NCBI RefSeq assembly: GCF_001053185.1
Contig: NZ_CSTD01000005.1
Span: forward strand, 186,001 to 250,000
Source of the DNA: Mycobacterium bohemicum DSM 44277
GTDB lineage: Bacteria; Actinomycetota; Actinomycetes; Mycobacteriales; Mycobacteriaceae
Direction of reading: 5' to 3'
Length of the DNA: 64,000 nt
Shown here in pieces: positions 49,465 through 56,732 of the stretch. Within the stretch, counting starts at the first letter, position 1. Each line of letters starts with the position of its first letter. The notes beneath the pieces are model-generated. The model made no database searches. It was given only the letters and a program-made list of their open reading frames with translations, and was not told where the DNA came from. Both the position numbers and the translations under genes were made by a program.

Positions 49465-51171
49465 ATGGGTGTGCCCGTCTACAAGCGCATTCTCGACCTG
49501 TTCGAGGCCGAGGGCGTCAACACGCTGTTCGGCATCCCGGACCCGAACTTCGTGCACATGTTCCTCGAGGCGGAGTCCCGCGGCTGGACGGTGCTGTCGC
49601 CGCACCACGAGGAGAGCGCCGGCTTCATGGCCGAGGCCGTCTCGCGGATGACGGGCAAGCCGGGGCTGTGCATCGGCACGCTGGGCCCCGGCGTCGCCAA
49701 CATCGCGGGAGCGATGATGTGCGCCAAGGTGGAAAATTCGCCGGTCATCTTCCTCGGTGGCCAACGGGCCCGCATCACCGAGCGTCGCGTCCGCCGCGGC
49801 CGCATCCAATTCGTCCGTCAGGAAGGGCTTTTCGCCCCGGCGGTCAAATACAGCGCCTCGATCGAATATGCCGACCAGACCGACGAAATCGTTCGCGAGG
49901 CGATCCGGCGCGCGATGTCCACCACGCCCGGCCCGGCCTACATCGAGTACCCGTCCCACGTGATTCTTGAGGAGCTCGACGTCCCGGACCCCCTGCCGCC
50001 CGCCGCGTACCGCCTCGTCGCGCAGGGGGCGGGCGCCCGGGAGGTCGCCGAGGCGGCCAGGCTGGTGCGCGAGGCCGCGAACCCGATCCTGCTCGTCGGC
50101 CACGGGGTGCACACGTCGCGCACCGGCGCGGCGGTCAGGGAACTTGCCGAACTGATGGCCTGCCCGGTGATCCAGACGTCCGGCGGCACGTCGTTCATTC
50201 CCGGCCTGGAGGACCGCACCTTCCCCTACGGGTTCTCCTCCGCGGCGGTCGAGGCCGTCGTCGCGTCGGACCTGTGCATCGCGCTCGGCACCGAGCTCGG
50301 CGAACCGGTTCACTACGGCAGGACCCGGCACTGGGCGCCCAACGACCCCCCCCGCCGATGGATCTACGTGGAGCAGGACCCGACGGCGATCGGCGTGAAC
50401 CGGCCGGTGGACGTGGCCCTGGTCGGAGATTTGCGCGGCGTGGTGCCCCAGCTGGTCGACGCGCTCAAGGACACCCCGCGCGCGCCCTCGCCCGACCTGG
50501 CCCGCTGGATCAAACAGGACGCCGACCAGCTCGCCGAACTGGCCGAGACCGCCCCCAGCGGCCGCACCCCGGTACACCCCGCGCGCTTCGTCGTGGAGGC
50601 GACCCGGGCTTTTCCGGCCGAGGGCATCATGGTCCGCGACGGCGGCGCGACCGTCATCTTCCAGTGGACCTACTCGCAGGCCAAGCCGCACGACGTCATC
50701 TGGAACCAGAACTTCGGCCACCTCGGGACTGGCCTGCCCTACGCCATCGGCGCGTCGGTGGCCGACGGCGGCAACCGGCCGGTCATGCTGCTCACCAGCG
50801 ACTCGTCGTTCCTGTTCCACATCGGGGAGCTGGAGACCGCCGCACGTCAGCAGTTGCCGCTGGTCTGCGTCGTGGGCGTCGACCACCAGTGGGGACTCGA
50901 GGTCGGCGTGTACAAGCGCACCTTCACCCAGCCTTCGCCGCAGCCGGGCGTGCACTGGAGCAAGGACGTGCGCTTTGACAAAATCGCCGAAGGCTTTGGC
51001 TGCCATGGCGAATACGTCGAAAAGGAAGAGGAGATCGGCCCGGCGATCAAGCGCGCCTACGCCAGCGGCCGGACCGCCGTCGTGCACGTCTGCATCGACC
51101 CGAAGGCCAACTCCGAGGAGATGCCGAACTACGCGGAATTCCGCACCTGGTACGCCGAAGGCACCCAGTAA
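49465..51171 (+). CDS. Thiamine-diphosphate-dependent lyase/decarboxylase
   Basis: A 568-residue three-domain ThDP enzyme of the acetolactate synthase/2-hydroxyacyl-CoA lyase fold. The activating Glu lies in HHEESAGFM (residues 47-55). The cofactor-metal motif is altered: TSDSSFLFHIGELETA stands where GDG is usual, and VVGVDHQWG where NN is usual, though the Asp is kept. Likely reactions are cleavage of a 2-hydroxyacyl-CoA or decarboxylation of a 2-oxoacid. The CoA transferase upstream and aldehyde dehydrogenase downstream support one-carbon shortening. AAAAGGAG precedes ATG 49465. Confidence 0.88.
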   Translation: MGVPVYKRILDLFEAEGVNTLFGIPDPNFVHMFLEAESRGWTVLSPHHEESAGFMAEAVSRMTGKPGLCIGTLGPGVANIAGAMMCAKVENSPVIFLGGQRARITERRVRRGRIQFVRQEGLFAPAVKYSASIEYADQTDEIVREAIRRAMSTTPGPAYIEYPSHVILEELDVPDPLPPAAYRLVAQGAGAREVAEAARLVREAANPILLVGHGVHTSRTGAAVRELAELMACPVIQTSGGTSFIPGLEDRTFPYGFSSAAVEAVVASDLCIALGTELGEPVHYGRTRHWAPNDPPRRWIYVEQDPTAIGVNRPVDVALVGDLRGVVPQLVDALKDTPRAPSPDLARWIKQDADQLAELAETAPSGRTPVHPARFVVEATRAFPAEGIMVRDGGATVIFQWTYSQAKPHDVIWNQNFGHLGTGLPYAIGASVADGGNRPVMLLTSDSSFLFHIGELETAARQQLPLVCVVGVDHQWGLEVGVYKRTFTQPSPQPGVHWSKDVRFDKIAEGFGCHGEYVEKEEEIGPAIKRAYASGRTAVVHVCIDPKANSEEMPNYAEFRTWYAEGTQ

Positions 51172-51193
51172 AAGGATTGGAAAAGGAGTGGTC

Positions 51194-52615
51194 ATGCGCG
51201 AATACCTCAAGTTCTACATCGACGGTCGATGGGTCGATCCGTTGCGGCCCAATACCTTTGACGTCGAAAACCCGGTGACCGAGCAGACGTCCGGGAGGAT
51301 CTCACTGGGTTCGGCGGCCGACGTCGACGTCGCGGTGCAGGCCGCCCGTCGCGCGTTTGCCGCGTGGTCGCAGAGCACTCGCGAACAGCGGCTGGACGTG
51401 CTGGAGGCGATGCTCGCCGAATACCAGAGGCGCGCGGGTGACCTGGCCGACGCCGTCACCGAGGAGATGGGCGCCCCGCCGTCGCTCGCCGCGGGCCCGC
51501 AGGTTCAGCTGGGGATCGGTCACCTGATGAAGGCGATCGACGTGCTGAAGAACTTCGCCTTCGAGGAACAGCACGGCGCCACGCTGATCGCCAAGGAGCC
51601 GATCGGCGTGTGCGGGCTGATCACGCCGTGGAACTGGCCGCTCAACCAGATCGCGGTCAAGGTGTACCCGGCGCTGGCGACCGGGTGCACGATGATCCTG
51701 AAACCCTCTGAGGTCGCGCCGTACTCGGCCTACATCTTCACCGAGATCCTGGACGCCGCCGGCGTGCCGGCCGGGGTGTACAACCTGGTGAACGGTGATG
51801 GCCCCGGGGTCGGTGTGGCCCTGGCGAGCCATCCCGGCATCGACATGGTGTCGTTCACCGGATCCACCCGCGCCGGTGTCGAAGTGGCAAGGAATGCCGC
51901 CGCCACCGTGAAACGGGTGACCCAGGAACTCGGCGGGAAGAGCCCGAACATCGTGCTCGACGACGGCGGATTCGCCGACAGTGTCCGGGCCGGGGTCGCC
52001 AACATGATGCCCAACTCCGGTCAGAGCTGTAACGCGCCGTCCCGCATGCTGGTGCCGAACTCACGCATGGCCGAGGCCGTCACCATCGCGCGTGAGGTTG
52101 CCGAACAGGTCAAGGTCGGCGTCCCCGACAAGACCGCGATCGGCCCGGTGGCGTCGAAGGCACAGTTCGAACGGGTCCAGGGCCTCATCCGCAAGGGCAT
52201 CGACGAGGGCGCGACTCTCGTCGCCGGCGGGCCCGGCCGGCCGGCGGGCCTCGACAAGGGCTACTACGTCAGGCCCACCGTCTTCGCGAACGTCACCAAC
52301 GACATGACGATTGCCCGCGAGGAGATCTTCGGGCCGGTGCTGTGCATCCTCGGCTACGACGATCTCGATCAGGCGGTGCAGATCGCCAACGACACCGATT
52401 ACGGTCTGGCGGGCTACGTTTCGGGCGCCGATCTCGACAAGGCGCGAGAGGTGGCCCGCAAGATCCGCGCCGGCTGGGTGACGATCAATCACGCCTTCGA
52501 CATGAACTCGGCGTTCGGCGGCTACAAGCACAGCGGCAACGGACGGGAGTGGAGCGAGTTCGGGTTCAACGAGTACTTGGAGGTGAAGAGCACTTTGGGC
52601 TTCGCGCCCGCCTAG
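51194..52615 (+). CDS. Aldehyde dehydrogenase
   Basis: A 473-residue NAD(P)-dependent aldehyde dehydrogenase. TPWNWPLNQI and FTGSTRAG are the cofactor motifs, Glu245 is in QELGGKSPNI and the catalytic Cys279 in GQSCNAPSR. It oxidises an aldehyde to an acid. Right after the ThDP lyase (22 bp), it would take the aldehyde released by that enzyme. AAAAGGAG stands just before ATG 51194. Confidence 0.93.
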   Translation: MREYLKFYIDGRWVDPLRPNTFDVENPVTEQTSGRISLGSAADVDVAVQAARRAFAAWSQSTREQRLDVLEAMLAEYQRRAGDLADAVTEEMGAPPSLAAGPQVQLGIGHLMKAIDVLKNFAFEEQHGATLIAKEPIGVCGLITPWNWPLNQIAVKVYPALATGCTMILKPSEVAPYSAYIFTEILDAAGVPAGVYNLVNGDGPGVGVALASHPGIDMVSFTGSTRAGVEVARNAAATVKRVTQELGGKSPNIVLDDGGFADSVRAGVANMMPNSGQSCNAPSRMLVPNSRMAEAVTIAREVAEQVKVGVPDKTAIGPVASKAQFERVQGLIRKGIDEGATLVAGGPGRPAGLDKGYYVRPTVFANVTNDMTIAREEIFGPVLCILGYDDLDQAVQIANDTDYGLAGYVSGADLDKAREVARKIRAGWVTINHAFDMNSAFGGYKHSGNGREWSEFGFNEYLEVKSTLGFAPA

Positions 52616-52658
52616 GCCCCGATATAGCTTGAGTCCATGGAGAAGGGATGAGCCGACG

Positions 52659-53651
52659 ATGTTTTCAGCAGTTCTGATCGACAAGGGTGACGCCGGGCAG
52701 ACGGTGGGTGTCACCGACCTGGACGATGCGCAGTTGCCCCAGGGGCCGGACGACAACGTCAGCATCGACGTCGAGTACTCGACGCTGAATTACAAGGACG
52801 GCCTGGCCATCACCGGCAAATCGCCCGTGGTCCGGAAGTTTCCGATGGTACCCGGCATCGACCTGGCCGGCGTGGTCACCGAGAGCAGCCATGCCGACTG
52901 GAAAACCGGCGACCGCGTGGTCCTCAACGGGTGGGGCGTCGGGGAGACGCATTGGGGCGGCCTGGCCCAGCGCGCCCGCCTCAACGGCGACTGGCTGGTG
53001 CCGCTGCCCCCTCAGTTCACCAGCCGCCAGGCGATGGCGATCGGCACCGCCGGCTACACCGCGGCCCTGTGCGTGGACGCCCTGCTCCGGCACGGAGTGT
53101 CACCCGATGAGGGCGAGGTGCTGGTCACCGGCGCGACCGGCGGCGTCGGCAGCGTCGCGATCGCGCTGTTGAGCACGGCCGGCTTCAAAGTCGTTGCCGC
53201 AACCGGGAAATCGTCGGAGGAAACCTACCTGCAGCAACTCGGGGCCGTCGCGGTCCTGGACCGGGCCGAGCTCGCCGAGGCGGGTAAGCCGCTGCAGAAG
53301 GAGCGCTGGGCCGGCGTCGTCGACACGGTCGGAAGCCACACCCTGGCGAACGCGTGCGCGCAGACGCGATACGGCGGCGCGGTGGCGGCGTGCGGCCTGG
53401 CCCAGGGCATGGACTTTCCGGCGACGGTCGCCCCGTTCATCCTGCGCGGTGTCTCGCTGCTGGGCATCGATAGTGTGATGGCGCCGAAGAAACCCCGCCT
53501 GGCCGCCTGGGAACGCCTGTCGCGCGACCTGGATGCGGGCGCGCTGGATTCCATCGCCCGCGAGATCCCGCTCGGCAAGGCGATCGACGCCGCCGGGCGG
53601 CTCATGGACGGCAAGGTCCGCGGCCGCGTCATTGTCGACGTCAACCGCTGA
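52659..53651 (+). CDS. acuI: AcuI/YhdH-type acrylyl-CoA (enoyl) reductase
   Basis: A 330-residue zinc-free medium-chain reductase: STLNYKDGLAITGKSPVVRKFPMVPGIDLAG, RVVLNGWGVGETHWGGLAQ and the NADPH loop TGATGGVGSVAIALL match the AcuI/YhdH family closely. Relatives reduce acryloyl-CoA to propionyl-CoA. Here it may reduce a short enoyl-CoA made by the route. It lies between the aldehyde dehydrogenase and the MaoC gene, with gaps of 43 and 13 bp. Confidence 0.88.
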   Translation: MFSAVLIDKGDAGQTVGVTDLDDAQLPQGPDDNVSIDVEYSTLNYKDGLAITGKSPVVRKFPMVPGIDLAGVVTESSHADWKTGDRVVLNGWGVGETHWGGLAQRARLNGDWLVPLPPQFTSRQAMAIGTAGYTAALCVDALLRHGVSPDEGEVLVTGATGGVGSVAIALLSTAGFKVVAATGKSSEETYLQQLGAVAVLDRAELAEAGKPLQKERWAGVVDTVGSHTLANACAQTRYGGAVAACGLAQGMDFPATVAPFILRGVSLLGIDSVMAPKKPRLAAWERLSRDLDAGALDSIAREIPLGKAIDAAGRLMDGKVRGRVIVDVNR

Positions 53652-53664
53652 CGGGAGAGCGGCA

Positions 53665-54861
53665 ATGGCCAAGAACGTTGCGGCGTCACCGGGTCCGCAG
53701 CTGGATCTGTCCGACGTCGATCACCGGGTCGGCAAACCGGTTGGCGGCGGGCAATTGTGGGACCCGTGCAGTTCGTCGGACATCCGGCGCTGGGTGATGG
53801 CCATGGATTACCCCAATCCCGTGCACTGGGACGAGCGGTTCGCCCGCGAGTCGAAATACGGGGGCATCGTGGCACCACAGTCCATCGCGGTGGCCCTCGA
53901 CTATGGGCACGGTGCCGCACCGGCCTGCGTGGGCCACATTCCCAACAGCCACTTGATCTTCGGTGGCGAGGAATGGTGGTTCTATGGCTGTCCGGTGCGG
54001 CCCGGGGACAAGCTGTTCCAGCAGCGCCGGTTCCACGACTACAAGGTCACCGAGACGAAATTCGCCGGCCCGACGATGTTCTCCCGCGGCGACACCATCC
54101 ACACCAACCAGCACGGCACCCTGGTGGCGCGCGAACGGTCCACGGCGATCCGCTACCTCTACGAGGAAGCAACCAAGCGCGGCATGTTCGAAAATCAGCT
54201 GGGCGAGATCAAGCGATGGACGCGAACTGAACTCGAGGCCGTGGAGAAGCTGCGGCGGCAGTGGCTGGAGTCCAACCGGATGGGTGTGTCGCCGCGCTTC
54301 GACGAGGTCAAGGTCGGGGACACGCTGCCGCGCCGCGTGATCGGCCCGCACAGCATCGCCAGCTTCACCACCGAATACCGGGCGTTCCTCTTCAACATCT
54401 GGGGTACCTTCGAGTGGGTCGCGCCGCCCGGGGTCGAGGATCCGTGGGTCTACCAGGATCCGGGCTGGGGCAAGGATTTCGCGTTCGACGAGGAGGACGC
54501 GAAGATCGATCCCCGCAAGCGTGACGGGCTCTACGTCGGCCCCTCGCGCGGGCATATCGACGCCGAACGGGCCAGCGAAGTCGGCATGGCGCGCGCCTAC
54601 GGCTATGGCGCGACGATGGGCGCGTGGTGCACCGACTACCTCGCGTACTGGGCCGGCCACGACGGCATGGTGCGCCACTCCAAGGCCGACTTCCGCACGC
54701 CCGCCTTCGAGGGCGACGTGACCTATTTCGACGCCGAGATCGTCGACAAGCACCCGGAATCGGCCTGGGGCGTTCCGCTGGTGCAGATAAAGCTGCGCCT
54801 GACCAACCAGAACGGCGAAATGCTGGTGGGCTGCACGGCCGAGGTCGAACTCCCGTTGTAG
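53665..54861 (+). CDS. MaoC-type double hot-dog enoyl-CoA hydratase/dehydratase
   Basis: A 398-residue protein with two hot-dog halves. The N-terminal half starts WDPCSSSDIRRWVMAMDYPNPVHWDERFARESKYGGIVAP, which matches the FAS1-N/MaoC dehydratase signature for binding acyl-CoA, and the C-terminal half starts VGDTLPRRVIGPHSIASF and has WAGHDGMVRHSKADFRTPAFEGD. It would hydrate an enoyl-CoA or dehydrate a hydroxyacyl-CoA. It sits 13 bp after acuI and 2 bp before the FadD gene. Confidence 0.88.
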   Translation: MAKNVAASPGPQLDLSDVDHRVGKPVGGGQLWDPCSSSDIRRWVMAMDYPNPVHWDERFARESKYGGIVAPQSIAVALDYGHGAAPACVGHIPNSHLIFGGEEWWFYGCPVRPGDKLFQQRRFHDYKVTETKFAGPTMFSRGDTIHTNQHGTLVARERSTAIRYLYEEATKRGMFENQLGEIKRWTRTELEAVEKLRRQWLESNRMGVSPRFDEVKVGDTLPRRVIGPHSIASFTTEYRAFLFNIWGTFEWVAPPGVEDPWVYQDPGWGKDFAFDEEDAKIDPRKRDGLYVGPSRGHIDAERASEVGMARAYGYGATMGAWCTDYLAYWAGHDGMVRHSKADFRTPAFEGDVTYFDAEIVDKHPESAWGVPLVQIKLRLTNQNGEMLVGCTAEVELPL

Positions 54862-54863
54862 CC

Positions 54864-56564
54864 ATGGGTGAAACGGGAACGACGGCCGTGCAACAGCTTT
54901 CGCTGGTGTGCGGGCCGCCGCTGTCCGAGGAGCCCGGGTTGGGACCGCTCACGCTGCCGGGCTTCCTGCGCGAGGTCACCCAGCGGTACGCCGACCGTGA
55001 GGCGCTGGTGTGGCACGGCGCCGACGGCGTCACGCGCTGGACATATGCGCAGCTTTGGGAACGCGCGGCCGAGGTGGCGCGCGCCTTGCGCGGGTGCGGC
55101 CTGGGCAAGGACGGCCGCGTCGGCGTCCTGATGACGAACCGGCCCGAATGGCTTGCCGCGGTGTTCGGAACGTCCCTGGCGGGCGGCGTCGCCGTCACGC
55201 TCAGCACGTTCTCCACGGCGCCGGAATTGGACTATCTGGTCAGGGCCTCCGCCGTTTCGGTGCTGTTGTTCGAGCCCACGGTGCTCGCCAAGGACTTCGC
55301 CGCCATCCTGACCGAACTCGAGCCCGCGGTCGGCACCTGCTCGCCGGGTGCGCTGGAATCGGAAAAGTACCCGTTTCTGCGCCGGCTCGTGTCGGTGGGC
55401 GAGGCGGCCCGCGGGATCGAAGCGTGGGACGACTTTTTGGCGTCCGGTCGCCGCGAGCCCCGCGCGCCGGTCGCGGCGACGGCCGCGGCGGTGCACCCGA
55501 GCGATGCCGCCGTGCTGTTCTTCTCCTCCGGCTCGACAAGCAGACCCAAAGGGATCCTCAGCGCCCATCGCGCGGTGTGCATTCAGTTGTGGCGCTTCCG
55601 GCGCATGTACGGCTTCGGCCCGGACGATCGCGTCCGCGGCTGGACGGCCAACGGCTTTTTCTGGTCCGGCAATTTCGCGATGGTGCTGGGCTCGACGCTG
55701 GCCAGCGGTGGGGCCCTCGTCCTGCAATCCACGTTCGACGCCGCCGAGGCGCTCGAGTTGATGCAGGCCGAGCGGGTGAACTTTCCGTTCGCCTGGCCCC
55801 ACCAGTGGGCCCAGTTGGCGGGCGCACCCAACTGGGGCAGCGTCGACCTGAGCAGCGTGCGGTTTGCCGATCACAAGACCCCGATCGCACACCATCCCAC
55901 GGTTTCGGGTGAGTGGTACGAGCCGGGCCATGCCTACGGCAACACCGAAACCTTCACCATCACAACCGGTTTCCCGGCCAACACCCCGCCCGAAGTTCAT
56001 GCGGACAGCTCCGGGGCCGCGCTTGCCGGTGTCACGCTCAAGATCACCGATCCCCTGACCGGTGGCATCGTGCCTCGCGGCGAGCCGGGCGAGATCCGGG
56101 TCAAGGGGCCCACGCTCATGCTCGGCTACCTCGGCATCCCACTCGACGAAACGCTGGACGGCGAGGGGTTTTTCCCGACCGGCGACGGTGGCTATCTCGA
56201 CGACGCCGGCCGGCTCTACTGGCAGGGCAGGCTCACCGAGATCATCAAGACCGGGGGTGCCAACGTCTCGCCGCGCGAGGTCGATGAGGCCCTGATGGCG
56301 CACCCGGGCGTCAAGGTGGCGCAGACCGTCGGACTCCCGCACGAGACACTCGGCGAGGTCGTCGTCGCCTGCGTGGTGGCCCACGACGGCGCAACCCCGG
56401 ACCCCGAGCAGCTGCGGACGTTCCTGCGGCAACGACTGGCGAGCTACAAGGTGCCCCGACACGTGCTGTTCTTCGGTGAGGACGAAGTGGCGACCACCGG
56501 TAGCGCCAAGATCATTGCCGCCGAGCTGCGCGGACTGGCCGCCAAGCGCCTGGCCGGTGAATGA
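54864..56564 (+). CDS. Acyl-CoA synthetase (FadD family), last gene of the operon
   Basis: A 566-residue adenylate-forming ligase: FFSSGSTSRPKGILSAH as P-loop, AYGNTETFTITTGFP, PTGDGGYLDDAGRLYWQGRLTEIIKTGGANVSP and the C-terminal Lys in TGSAKIIAAELR. It should activate the acid left by the aldehyde dehydrogenase or the entry acid. It begins two bases after the MaoC stop. The operon ends here; the following 168 bp contain no gene. Confidence 0.92.
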   Translation: MGETGTTAVQQLSLVCGPPLSEEPGLGPLTLPGFLREVTQRYADREALVWHGADGVTRWTYAQLWERAAEVARALRGCGLGKDGRVGVLMTNRPEWLAAVFGTSLAGGVAVTLSTFSTAPELDYLVRASAVSVLLFEPTVLAKDFAAILTELEPAVGTCSPGALESEKYPFLRRLVSVGEAARGIEAWDDFLASGRREPRAPVAATAAAVHPSDAAVLFFSSGSTSRPKGILSAHRAVCIQLWRFRRMYGFGPDDRVRGWTANGFFWSGNFAMVLGSTLASGGALVLQSTFDAAEALELMQAERVNFPFAWPHQWAQLAGAPNWGSVDLSSVRFADHKTPIAHHPTVSGEWYEPGHAYGNTETFTITTGFPANTPPEVHADSSGAALAGVTLKITDPLTGGIVPRGEPGEIRVKGPTLMLGYLGIPLDETLDGEGFFPTGDGGYLDDAGRLYWQGRLTEIIKTGGANVSPREVDEALMAHPGVKVAQTVGLPHETLGEVVVACVVAHDGATPDPEQLRTFLRQRLASYKVPRHVLFFGEDEVATTGSAKIIAAELRGLAAKRLAGE

Positions 56565-56732
56565 CCCGGCAAAAGCCGGGCGTGTCCGCGCGTGTCTTTC
56601 GCCCGAATCGTGCTGCGGCGCAATTAGGCTTGCTCCGATCACGAGGAGGGGCAGCGACGTATCGGCATCACAATTGGCGCCGGGCGACAGGATGGCCAGG
56701 GCGCGCTGACGGAAGGCGCTGAGCCGGGCGGG

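Noticed and set aside
48622..51171. An 849-residue fusion of CoA-transferase shadow and ThDP enzyme
   Set aside because: The frame is open upstream of 49465 only as an off-frame shadow of the CoA-transferase gene. A ribosome site and ATG at 49465 start the real ThDP protein.
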